DNA from: Strigamia acuminata
Lineage: Eukaryota > Arthropoda > Chilopoda > Geophilomorpha > Linotaeniidae
Assembly: GCA_949358305.1 (NCBI GenBank)
Contig: OX442314.1
Span: 23,739,060 to 23,803,059, forward strand
DNA: 64,000 nucleotides
Direction of reading: 5' to 3'
The notes beneath the pieces were generated by a model, which was given only the letters and a program-made list of their open reading frames with translations, was not told the DNA's origin and did not search any database. Every line of letters starts with the position of its first letter. The first letter of the stretch is position 1. A program made the translations under genes and the position numbers. Of the stretch, positions 1 through 9,756 are shown piece after piece.

Positions 1-2
1 AC

Positions 3-3000
3 TGGATAAGTCCCGAGGGAGAACGGTCAGTCCCCGTAGTTCCCCAAAAATTACTGGACGAAGCCAAGGACAAAGAGGAATACGGAAGAGGATTGCGAAA
101 ATTCGTCCAAGATTACGATTTCGCAGCCTTCACTCTGGAATTACAGAGGAGTAACGTCGTGGACACCCTGGTCGAGGAGGCAGCACTGCGTGTTAACGAG
201 GCATCGCTACTAAGGCGAGTGCTTCGAAAGCATGAAAGAATTCTGACCAAGACACCTGGTCGAACGACGGAAGCAACACACGAAATAGTCTTAACCACAG
301 ACAAGCCGATTCGAGTGCCTTACAAGGGGATGAACCCCCAGAAAAGAGACATCGTGACGCAAATGTGCCAAGACATGCTCGACAAGGGCATAGTAACGCA
401 AGCCCTGGGCGAATACGCCATGCGGATCGTCCTGGTGATGCGTCCAGGCTCGGAACCTCGACTATGCATTGATTATCGCCCCCTGAACGCGATAACGGTT
501 ATAGACCCGATTCAGATGCCGTCTATAGACTCGATCCTCCGGGAACTGAGCCCGTTCAAGTGGGTAACCACCATGGACCTGTCAAAGGGGTATTGGCAAG
601 TGGAGCTAAAACCCGAAGACAAACTAAAAACGGCTTTCTACTCCCCGATAGGAAGACTAATGTTCAACGTGATGCCGTTCGGGCTTGTAAACGCCCCGAG
701 CACGTTCCAGAAACTGATCGAAAGCGTGTTGGGAGATATGCTGCACGACTTCGTGTGGGCGTATCTCGACGACATAATAATAACGTCGGACACATTCGAA
801 GAGCATATAGACCACATCGACAGAGTGGTCTCCCGCCTAGCCAAGGCAGGACTCCACATCCATCCAGGGAAGAGCAAGTTTTGCAGGAAAGAGCTTGCCT
901 TCCTAGGATATCGAATAGGAGTCGAGGGAATCGCGATTGACCCCGAAAAAGTCAAAGCAATAAACGGATTCCCCGCCCCCGAAGATATAAAAGGTGTCCA
1001 GAGATTCATGGGCATGGTCAATTTCTTCGGCCGACTACTCTCTGGTCTGGCTGAAGTGGCCGCGCCTATAACGGATCTCTTACGAACGGATAAAGAGTTT
1101 GAGTGGACGGTCCAGTGCGAGGCCGCATTTAGCACTATCAAGCAAATGCTGGCTGACGTCGAAAAGATGCCATTGCCGGACCTAAACCGACCGTTCGTGT
1201 TGCACACCGACGCGAGTAAAATCGGACTGGGTGCAGCCCTTCTGCAGACCCACGTGTACAACGGAATCTCGCAAGAAGTACCCTGTATGTTTATAAGCAG
1301 AAAAATACAGGGCGCGGAGAAAAATTATACGGCAACGGAACTAGAATGCCTAGCCGTAATTTGGGCAGTTCGAAAATTTCGCGACTATCTGGAGTACACG
1401 AACTTCGAGGTTCAGACAGATCACCAGGCACTAAGCTGGTTGATGAAGCTCAAGGAACCTTCCGGCCGACTCGCAAGATGGCAACTGGAGTTAATGGCGT
1501 GCGATATAACAATTACGTACCGCCCCGGGAAGTACAATCATGTGGCCGACGCCCTCTCAAGAGCCCCAGCCTCTGACCCCCAGGGACCAGACGACGACGG
1601 CGAGGACGACACCCACCTCTTGTACTGCCCAACTCCACGCAGAATATGGCGCTTACGAAAAGCAAACGAACTGCCGGTGATGGAGCCTGAAGATAGAACG
1701 TTTTGCGGTTTTTGGACTCGAACATACCAGCCAGCTGGGACAAACAATTCAACATCCGAAATTCAATCTCCGCCCCCCGGAGAAACCCACAAAACACTAC
1801 TACGCGCCTTCACAGCAAAAATTGAAGAAAAAACGCAATATGCTCCACCCACGAGACGTGAGTTCGTCGAACACCAGGCAGCAGACACAAAATGTCAAAT
1901 TATAACACAATATTTGCTGAACGGCGAATTTCCGGAAGGGATGACAAACCCACACCGCCGGAAACAGTTCGTCAAAGAAGCAACAAGCTACCTCATAGAT
2001 GATGAACTCCTGGTAAAATACCACCCGACATTTCAAGATGACCTCAGTGGAGCGGGAAACTCGGTGAAAGTGGTCGTACCGGCATCACTGCACAACCGAC
2101 TGTTGTGGCTGATGCACGGACACCCGCTCGCCAGCCATTCTGGCGTGGCGAGGACCCTTTATCGAGTAAAACAACTTTTCTTCTGGCCGGGCGCGCGGCA
2201 AAAGATAACGAAATTTATCCGACACTGCCCCCGGTGCCAAGCATGCAGACCGCGAGATAAAGTAGCCAGAAACGCCATGTCTCTCGGACCCTACGCACCG
2301 TTTGACTGCTTAAGCATAGACTTGATGGGCCCCAAGCCCACAACGGGAAACAAGAACATGTATATTCTCGTAATTATGGACGTGGCCACCCGATGGCCGG
2401 AGCTGTACGCCCTCGCGAAGCCCTCGGCTGAAAACATAGTCGAGTGCCTTTACGACGTGGCAATGCGATTTGGGTTTCCCAGAAAACTCATTTCGGATAA
2501 CGGCCCCCAATTCCGATCGAGAATATATAAGGACTTCTGTAGAAAATTTAAAATGGATGCATCAAACACCTCCACGTATAATCCTCAGACAAACCCAGTC
2601 GAGAGATTAAATAAAGACATAAAATATGCGCTGACAGTATTCACCGATATTCACAATCGATGGGACGAATACCTGCGAGAAATCGCTTTCAGCATTCGCT
2701 CAACCGTGTCAAGAACACGCGAATTCTCACCGGCGTACCTCAACTTCGCCCGCGAATTAAGGATGCCATGGGACCCACGCGTTGCCGAAGCTGTTAACGT
2801 ATTAGACCCGTCGAGCCCACATGAGTACGTGTGCCGGTTGGAACAGACTATATCCGACACGTACCAGCATATGATGGCGCATATTTTCAACATGAGAGAG
2901 AGAATCGCAGATAAAGAAGGCGATCTCGCTTTCGCGAACTTTAAAGTGAATGATCTAGTGTGGAAGGAGGCACACACGTTGTCCAATGCAGCGAGGGGCA

Positions 3001-3512
3001 TCGCCGCCGGTTTAGCCGACAAGAGGGACGGTCCCTACGTAATTGTGGCCGAACACGGAGGCAACGCATACCAACTACGCCGCCTAGAGGACAACAAAAA
3101 TTTTCAGTCGATACATGGCCGAGATCTAAGGCCATATCTGCCAGAATTTCCACAGGAAATTTGGCTGGAAGGTCAGACACACAGCGGCCAAGGGGGCACC
3201 GTGGTCGACACGTTCCAAAAAACAAATGAAGCTGAAAATATAGCGGAGAGCGAGGATGAATTCTTCGACGCCGAATCCCCAGCCGACGAGGCTCCAGCTC
3301 AGCCGGAGCAAGCAATTTCGGAGAGGGAGGAAGCAGAAGAATGTACTTCTGAAATGGAAAATAAAAAAATTAATAATGAGAAAAATGCCAACACATCGGA
3401 GATGAACGAGCAAGTAGAGTCACGATCTACGAGCACGTCGAAAATCAACCTTCGACCACGACGAAGCAATAATCCGTTCATTCGGGACGGCAAAGTCGTG
3501 GGGAAGAACTAA
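3..3512 (+). CDS. pol: Retrotransposon pol polyprotein (RT, RNase H, integrase), 5'-partial
   Basis: This is the enzyme polyprotein that copies the element RNA into DNA and integrates it. The frame is open from base 3, so the true start lies upstream and the protease is not seen. Numbering from base 3, the reverse transcriptase carries the YLDD box near residue 255. RNase H follows, with HTDAS near residue 401-405. The integrase zinc-binding region (HGHP...SH...CPRCQAC) lies around 700-730. The catalytic triad segments are SIDLMGP near 772, SDNGPQ near 832, and NPVERLNKD with its Glu near 867. The last ~170 residues are acidic, then basic, with no recognised chromodomain. There are no internal stops or frameshifts, so the copy could be recent. 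The RT-RH-IN order separates it from Copia elements, where integrase comes first. Confidence 0.93.
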   Translation, partial: WISPEGERSVPVVPQKLLDEAKDKEEYGRGLRKFVQDYDFAAFTLELQRSNVVDTLVEEAALRVNEASLLRRVLRKHERILTKTPGRTTEATHEIVLTTDKPIRVPYKGMNPQKRDIVTQMCQDMLDKGIVTQALGEYAMRIVLVMRPGSEPRLCIDYRPLNAITVIDPIQMPSIDSILRELSPFKWVTTMDLSKGYWQVELKPEDKLKTAFYSPIGRLMFNVMPFGLVNAPSTFQKLIESVLGDMLHDFVWAYLDDIIITSDTFEEHIDHIDRVVSRLAKAGLHIHPGKSKFCRKELAFLGYRIGVEGIAIDPEKVKAINGFPAPEDIKGVQRFMGMVNFFGRLLSGLAEVAAPITDLLRTDKEFEWTVQCEAAFSTIKQMLADVEKMPLPDLNRPFVLHTDASKIGLGAALLQTHVYNGISQEVPCMFISRKIQGAEKNYTATELECLAVIWAVRKFRDYLEYTNFEVQTDHQALSWLMKLKEPSGRLARWQLELMACDITITYRPGKYNHVADALSRAPASDPQGPDDDGEDDTHLLYCPTPRRIWRLRKANELPVMEPEDRTFCGFWTRTYQPAGTNNSTSEIQSPPPGETHKTLLRAFTAKIEEKTQYAPPTRREFVEHQAADTKCQIITQYLLNGEFPEGMTNPHRRKQFVKEATSYLIDDELLVKYHPTFQDDLSGAGNSVKVVVPASLHNRLLWLMHGHPLASHSGVARTLYRVKQLFFWPGARQKITKFIRHCPRCQACRPRDKVARNAMSLGPYAPFDCLSIDLMGPKPTTGNKNMYILVIMDVATRWPELYALAKPSAENIVECLYDVAMRFGFPRKLISDNGPQFRSRIYKDFCRKFKMDASNTSTYNPQTNPVERLNKDIKYALTVFTDIHNRWDEYLREIAFSIRSTVSRTREFSPAYLNFARELRMPWDPRVAEAVNVLDPSSPHEYVCRLEQTISDTYQHMMAHIFNMRERIADKEGDLAFANFKVNDLVWKEAHTLSNAARGIAAGLADKRDGPYVIVAEHGGNAYQLRRLEDNKNFQSIHGRDLRPYLPEFPQEIWLEGQTHSGQGGTVVDTFQKTNEAENIAESEDEFFDAESPADEAPAQPEQAISEREEAEECTSEMENKKINNEKNANTSEMNEQVESRSTSTSKINLRPRRSNNPFIRDGKVVGKN

Positions 3513-3889
3513 AAATAAAAGAAAATGTGATAACATGGAGCGGAGGCCTTGTAAAATAAAAAGATTTACTTACGAGAGCTGCTGCACATGTTGAGACGCG
3601 AAAATTTGGCTAAGTCCAAACTTCGCAACGAATTGTCGCAGTCACCACTAACAGACGAGAAGTTATGACGTATCGGGCGACCACGTGACAATGAAACCAC
3701 GCGGTCGACCCCGTAGCGTCATTGCCAGCACGGCGGATCTCGCAAAATACGAGACGCGTTCGAGACCCACAATTCTCAGCGTCGATGGGCCCAGTTTCCG
3801 ACTGTTTTTAACACGACGAGACGTGTTTTTTGCTTCTCCCCAAAGAGAAAACAAAGACCTCTCAAAAAACTTCACTTTCCTAAATTGAA
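3513..3889 (+). other. Non-coding spacer between pol and the downstream ORF
   Basis: This is 377 nt of element DNA with short frames but no conserved domain. It ends just before the ATG of the putative spliced exon at 3890. It could hold the leader or splice signals of a subgenomic transcript, but I see no specific motif. Confidence 0.4.
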
Positions 3890-6800
3890 ATGGCCGATCG
3901 ACGCAACCCACGATTAGAGCCGAGCGCATCGTCGAGAGACGAGAGCGACGGCCTAATCGTAAATGCAGAAGAAGATGAGAATTGGGACGAACAACCGCCG
4001 CTGCAGGTAAATTAGTGTGATTTCCCCAGAGAAATCACATAATTCTTTGAATCTGTTGCATCCAACCCAGATTGGAGCGTGACTTGTGACTGATATATTT
4101 CTTTCTGTTTTATTGTTGATTTAAGGCTGGCTAAAAACCCGAGAGTGGACCCAGATTCACCTCGGAGTCAAGGCCGCCAAAAAACTAGAACAAAGGAAGT
4201 GTTCGCGGAATGGCGTCGTGGCAAACCAAAACCAAAACTAAAGGTTTTCTTTCTTTTAAATTTAAACATCGTAATAAATTAAAATACGATTAGAGTTAAA
4301 ATAAAAAAGTTTAACGTAAGAAATTAAAATTTAACGATCGGTTTTGCCTGCGACCCCTTCCAAAAAAGCGGATCACCTGAGTTCAAAAGTAGTGTTGGAT
4401 CAGCGCTACGACGGCGGAGATCATCGCAGAACTGCGAAACAAGAAAATAAGACCGACGGCCGCAACAAAAGAAAGGAGTTGCTGCCACCGTCGATCTTGA
4501 GCATATTTCTGATCCCCATCGTTAACTGGGATTTATTATATTAATCTTGTGATCTAAAATTATTCAGGTCGACCCGCTAGAATCGTGGGACGCCCTGCCT
4601 CCGACGGCGTCAACCGCCAACAACATCTTTCGCGGAGCCCTGCCGATTTACCTGCGGCAGGCCTATCCTGCAGAGACCAGCGCCTGGAAAATCCGATTGA
4701 TGTATTCCAGGACCCTCGAGGAAAAATTCGAGCGATCAAAAACGCTGGTCGAGTGCATGACGAAGGAGATGAGGGAGCGAGTGGGGCCGCGGATCCCACC
4801 CGATGCGGATCCGCCGAGCCCCGTTTACTCCGGGTACCTGGAAGAGGCTTACCCAGGCACGGTGGCCGAGCTGCACACCTCCCATAGGTGGAGCGAGGCC
4901 CCGACCTTGGCAGCCCGCCAGAGAATAGTGGACGACGAGATCAAACGCTTAAAGCGCACCGAGACTCACGGAGTAACCCGAGTTCTCGAGAGAAACGGTT
5001 TCTCCCCCGAAGAAATCCGTAGATGGCTTCGCGACATCGAAGAAAATCATCTGACACCCAGATGGATACCGCCGGCGAATTTTACGGCCACGCAGTCTGA
5101 GATGTGGCAGTTATACCACGCTGGTATCCTGGGAAGTCGCCGCCATCACAGAAGATCGAAGCGTCCGGCGGAGTCCGCCCCACGCGGACCCGCACGAAGA
5201 AGACAGGCCGTCTCCCCAACAGAGGCCGGCCCGTCAACGAGTCGCGACTACCGCAGCCGCTCGAGCAGCTCCAGTTCCCGAACTCGAGTTGTCGTGCGCT
5301 CGGAGTGTCGCCGAGTAGTAACGCTCGAGCCTGCCTCGCCAGACGACGCGCGGGCTGAGCGAACAGTCGAATCTTCCGCCCACTGGGCTGCGAGGACCGA
5401 GACACACCAAGATCGAGGAAAGAAAAGATCCTCGTTGTTCATGGCGATTACCACACAGTCGTCAGATCAATCCTCGTCGCGACGAACCGTCTCATCACAC
5501 CAGAGACCGAATTCTCCGACGGACGTCCCCCAGAGGACGGCCCAACGAAGATCCGTCGCAGCCAGCACCCGGAGGAATCGAAAGCGCAAAGTACGTCAGA
5601 AGTTGCGAGCACAATCCCTGATAGCTAAGGGATTAGAGAAGGAGCGAGAGATGGCCGCCGCGAAACGGTCCGAACCCCAGAGTCTCGGACCCACGGCTGG
5701 ACCGTCCAGGCGCCAAGCAGAGATTGATTTGGGAGAGTTGACGGAAGAGCAAATGTCCCCAGATGAGTCGGACAAAGATGGGCCGGTTACAAAACAGGAT
5801 CTGGCCGTAGCATTGAAGAACGCCTTCCGAGGATACGCGGCCAACCGGCCGTCGGGCTCAACACCGGCTGTGCCCACCGCGCTTGTGCCCCCACAAGTGC
5901 AATCGCGATGGCCGCCACTCCTCGAGGGTACAAACCCAGCCGTGACCGCTTGGACCCCTCCCCGGATGATTCCGGTGGGGGATCCAGCTCCGAAGCGGGT
6001 CAGATACGATAATCTACCCGGGCTGGGCCGTCCACCGTCACCCCCAACGCCACGAGTGTGTCGACCTTATCGCAACGCCGAATGGTACGCCCAGCGAGAG
6101 ATGGACGCTCGATGCCGGCGTGAAGCGGCCTATCCCCCACTCAGCGAGTTACAAGAATATCTGGCCGAATACGAGAACCCCGCGATTGCCGAGTTGGCCA
6201 TACGACAGGCCGACGCCGCCCAAACTCACCACATCAACTGGGCGATCGAACAGATGCGGACGTTGTCACAGCAATTCAGTGACAATCCGGACCGCGCTCA
6301 CCCCTGCCATCGGAGCAGTTTGAATTTGGCTGTGACGAACGTACTGGCCCAGCTGCTATCCCTGGGCGTCTTCTTGGACAGTCGGCAAGCTATGGCGGCC
6401 TGGACAATCGTCGACCGTGAGGGAGTTCACCTTCCTCGGGCGTTGTACCAGGTATGGGCCGGATGGACTCCTGAGCCCGCCTCGCTGCGCTTCGACCTGG
6501 CCAGAAATACGGAAAACCCAGGCCTACAGTTTTCAAAGATGCGTTCGTTGGCATTCCGCTACCGGAACCCCGGAGTCCACCCTTCCTTGTTGCGAACAAT
6601 TCGGGAGGTTCCGGAGATACCGGGAACGGCGGCGAGCCTTCCACAGGCCATCGAGACCGCCCCCCCAGAGGCGGCGGTCCAACCATACATACCGACCCCA
6701 AAGCCGGTATTCCCGAAGGAGAAGCGACACGCGAATCGACCCATATTGATTCCGAAGCGTTCCAAGCGAGGACCCCGAACTCCTCCGCTGCCCTCTCCTT

Positions 6801-7354
6801 CACCACCAGCGGCAGGGCTGGCCGCTCTCTCTGCAGAGCCGGCTACGCCACCGTTGGAGAGCCCAATGGAGATTCCGCTCCCACCATCGCCTCCGCCGCC
6901 CCCAGCAGCGCAGCTTTATTTGAGGCTGGGAGTGGAATACCCCTTCCTTCAGATGTCGGAGTTCACGCGACAACGCATCATTGACTCCGACGATCACGGC
7001 GAATCAATCCTCAAATGGCTAAACAGAGAAGCCCGATCCACCATGGACGCCGTCTTCCATCGCCGTATCCTACGGGCCCACAGGAAACCCGGATCGAGCG
7101 CCGAGTCGCGAAGGATCCGACTCGTCCCCGATCGATTCCCCGCGTCTACCCGGATTTGGATCCATGAGCGTACGGGGTTGGTTGGCGAGCCAGCCGGCAG
7201 TCACCCGCAGTACTTCATCAACGAGCGACAAAATCCTGCGGATCTGACAACCTCTCTGCCCCCGGATTTACCACCGCCGCCACCGGCAGTGCCACCCGTG
7301 ATCCTCCGCCCATGCAGAGGAGTGCTGCCGGCTCTTCGCAGAGGAGAGCGATGA
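3890..7354 (+). CDS. Large accessory ORF downstream of pol, probably spliced; unknown function
   Basis: I do not recognise this protein. A continuous frame runs to 7354 and is open upstream to a splice-acceptor-like site at 4567/4568 (TTATTCAG). A short upstream exon, ATG at 3890 to CAG at 4006 with donor GTAAAT, joins it in phase 0 and gives about 967 residues. The upstream exon is acidic. The main part has Arg/Ser-rich and basic blocks, including RRNRKRKVRQKLR around 5570-5610. Near 6130-6650 a predicted helical, low-charge segment could be structural, and the end is strongly Pro-rich. I see no signal peptide, transmembrane helix, CCHC knuckle or enzyme motif, so it is not an obvious env or gag. 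Its position between pol and the polypurine tract is that of a spliced third ORF. A splice to this ORF is inferred from sequence only. Confidence 0.6.
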
Positions 7355-7389
7355 GAAAATTGAGATCGCTCCGATCCGAGATCGAAGCT

Positions 7390-7399
7390 GGAGGAGGGA
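7390..7399 (+). promoter_or_regulatory. Polypurine tract for plus-strand priming
   Basis: Ten purines (GGAGGAGGGA) stand two bases before the TGTGGTGACC that opens the 3' LTR. This is the expected position for the plus-strand primer of an LTR retrotransposon. Confidence 0.75.
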
Positions 7400-7401
7400 C
7401 G

Positions 7402-8181
7402 TGTGGTGACCCAGTTGGATAAGTGTCCCCCCAGGGCGGATACTTGTCCTATGAGTCACTATGATTAAAGAGTCGTTCCCCCCCGAGTTGGCTCCACCTC
7501 CCCATGGCAGGTGTGTGCCCCGAGGGGGAGGAAGCGGCTGGTGGTCAGCCCCCATTGGTTGATCGCCGGCCCTTCACCCCACTGCATAAAAGGCTGTGTT
7601 TCCCGCCTAAAGACAGAACTTACACAAACGACACCAAGAACACAGCAACTACCTCACCGTCAGGCCAACTTCAACTACAAGTTAGGATTGATCGAGGATC
7701 GCTGAGTAAAGTGCAAACTGTAACTCTCACGAAGTCACTTGCGAGCTATTCCTGCGAAAGCACGAGAATAGCCCTTGTGAAATCACCCAGAATAATCGCC
7801 CAGACGATTATTCGCCGAAGTAAGTGTCCGAGTGCTTTGTAGGGAACCCCAAAGTTCCTAGACGAGGCCTCTGCGACGCTAAACAAACCCTAGACAACAG
7901 GCACGGATAGAAGACTCGAAAGAGCATTCCACCGCGTCCGTGAAGACGAATCCGTGACGAATTAACGACAACTCGAGACGCCGCCTTTGTTCCGCCGACC
8001 ACGCGGAATCGACGACGCCATCTTGAGAAATCCTTTGTTCGACGCTGACCACGTCGACTCTAGAATTATTACTGAGTGTATTTTAAAGGCATAAAGCCTG
8101 GTGAATAAATTACCTGTTTATTTACATACATTTGGTATTCATTTGGGTATTTACATAATTGATCACAGGTAAAGTATTACA
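7402..8181 (+). repeat. 3' LTR of the gypsy-type element
   Basis: The LTR starts TGTGGTGACCC directly after the polypurine tract and ends GTATTACA, about 780 bp. A TATA-like CATAAAAGG lies near 7585 and an AATAAA polyadenylation signal at 8104. A second LTR with the same termini (TGTGGTGACCC...GTTACA) is found as a solo copy on the minus strand at 39076-39981. The 3' boundary is placed by the TG...CA rule and could be off by some bases. Confidence 0.75.
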
Positions 8182-8266
8182 CGTTAGCGCTATTTAAACC
8201 TATACCAAGTAGGACGCGACACGAGAAACTAGGATACCATATAAAATCTTATTTGTGTTGTACCAG

Positions 8267-8604
8267 GCTCCTCGTGGCAAAGTCCCTTCACTCTCCTTTC
8301 ATGATTTTAATCTCATGGTACGTGCAGGAGATGACAACCAGTGTTACTGGAGTTCCTTACGCATAAGAAATGGAGATCCATTGAATGATGATCCTGGTGA
8401 AATGTATGAATTAATACCGAATTCAATGGATATGAATTTGTTATTGAACTAATACCGGTACCTTACTATTTTTTTTTTACTAGTCATTGCGCTGATGAAC
8501 TTCACCACAATGCAGTTTTAGGTAAAAGTAATCAGATGCTTCTTGTTCTCAGCTCAATGTATGACTCAGCAAGAGGTTTTGATGTATCAATTAAGTTTGT
8601 ATAA
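8267..8604 (+). CDS. Astacin-family gene A, last two exons only (CUB domain end)
   Basis: Two exons, 8267-8403 and 8484-8604, encode the second half of a CUB domain and end at TAA. They match exons 10 and 11 of the six complete astacin genes downstream in size (137 and 121 nt), phase and sequence, including PGE-[I/H]H at the junction. Splice signals are intact (acceptor TACCAG, donor GTATGA, acceptor TTACTAG). The other nine exons are not in the window because the retrotransposon precedes them. If the element sits inside intron 9 the gene may still be whole, with a very long intron. Otherwise this is a 3' remnant. AATAAA follows the stop. Confidence 0.8.
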
Positions 8605-8945
8605 ATTGAAAACCTTAAATAAAAAAAAAGGGTTTGATGTATTTGTAAAATTTAGATAAATTCGGTAAATAAAATTTATTCAATATTCTGTCTGGATTAG
8701 TAGAAACTATACGGTACATTATTGTAAGTTATTTCAATGTTAGAATCACCAGCACTGAGCAAATGTTCATAAATCGCTAAGATTTATGTAATTACGTATT
8801 TGTTGATCTCATGAAAATAAAACATGCTTTGATGGTCAAGAACAAGTTCGTTGTTACATTTCTTGGGGTTCACATACATAAAATCAGGGGGAGAAAGGGT
8901 TATCCAGGACAATTTGTGACTATTTCGGACACTTCCTATTTCGCG
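8605..8945. other. Intergenic, no gene seen
   Basis: AT-rich DNA after gene A with polyadenylation-type AATAAA motifs at about 8618 and 8665. Nothing else is recognised. Confidence 0.4.
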
Positions 8946-9266
8946 TCATTCAATATCGCAAAAATCACCCACTAAATGTTGGCTTTCTTCTTGATAATAC
9001 CCCACCCACTCGATCTCAAAATGCCAGTTTTCACACAAACACCTGTTGAAATATTTGTCCAATTCCTTTTTCATTGCCTGACGTTGATACGGCGCGGATC
9101 CATTAATTGGAGCTAGTGTTAAGAGCGTGGAATATTCGCCGATCGTGCAAGTGGGATTCGCAAACAGCATTGCAGATGTGGTCAGATGCGACCATTCGCT
9201 CTGCGGAATCAAGGTTACTTGAATACTATGCGGAATAACAACTCGTGGATCACTCAGTTGCCCCAC
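8946..9266 (-). pseudogene. Fragment of a GT11 alpha-1,2-fucosyltransferase-like gene
   Basis: A minus-strand frame of 106 codons contains a stretch (about 9045-9143) that aligns with the N-terminal part of the complete GT11 gene at 13.1-14.2 kb. The fragment has IGEYSTLLTLAPINGSAPY against MGQYATLLALAPINGHAPY, followed by MKKELDKYFN against MKDELNKYFD. Similarity stops right after this and the rest of the enzyme, including the HVRRxDY motif, is missing. It is best read as a truncated pseudogene copy. The ATG at 9266 lies in unrelated sequence and is not evidence of a gene. Confidence 0.7.
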
Positions 9267-9756
9267 ACTACTTCCGGATGGTCATTTCCGGGGCCCGCAG
9301 CTCCACCTGGTTGCAAGGAACCATGTCAGGTGCATGCGCAGCTTTAGTCAAAACTTAATTGGCTAAGAAACTTAATTGAGGCAAAACTAAATACTAAAAA
9401 TTGCAAATTACAAATTACAATTTCCATGTCAAGACCTTTAACCTCTGCTATGTGGTCTTAAGTACACATTCTTTTTCTTTTATGGTGAAAATGTTTACCT
9501 GTCTCTTTATTGCAAGCAAACAAAAAAACAGCAATAAATTACAGTCAACATCATTGACATTTTGCAATCAATTTGATTGTTATTGACACTTATGTCTATA
9601 AACGTTTCAATACACGTTTTTGCAAACAAATTTATTCCATATTCAAGTATCTCAAATTATTGCAAGTAATGCCAATAATGCAGGTGATTGTGACTATGCA
9701 TAAACATCTTGCTGTATAAAAAACCTAAAGTTTAAGCACACTTTCACACATTCACA
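9267..9756. other. Intergenic region upstream of astacin gene B
   Basis: AT-rich, no gene. A TATA-like box (TATAAA, 9715-9720) lies 37 nt before the ATG of gene B and is the only candidate promoter element I see. Confidence 0.4.
9715..9720 (+). promoter_or_regulatory. TATA-like box of astacin gene B
   Basis: TATAAA lies 37 nt upstream of the start codon at 9757, which would allow a very short 5' UTR. Position and motif are the only support. Confidence 0.4.

Larger units (their letters stand above)
1..8181 (+). mobile_element. Ty3/gypsy-type LTR retrotransposon, 5' end outside window
   Basis: The element shows, in order, an open pol frame from the window edge (3-3512), a second large reading frame (3890-7354, probably spliced), a polypurine tract (7390-7399) and a 3' LTR (7402-8181). 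It is clearly more GC-rich than the flanking DNA, apart from AT-rich stretches around 4010-4130, 4240-4330 and 4510-4560 that look like introns. The RT-RNase H-integrase order is that of the Ty3/gypsy group. The 5' LTR, gag and protease are not in the window. Only 85 nt after the LTR, the splice acceptor and exon 10 of an astacin gene follow, so the insertion is probably in that gene's intron 9. The target-site duplication cannot be checked without the 5' end. Confidence 0.9.

Noticed and set aside
4127-4242. Extra middle exon of the spliced retroelement ORF
   Set aside because: It has an acceptor and is open in one frame, but the phase does not fit the ATG exon at 3890, while the direct 4006/4568 join does.
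4697-7354. Retroviral env-like gene
   Set aside because: The position fits, but I see no signal peptide, furin-type site, fusion peptide or transmembrane helix in the translation.
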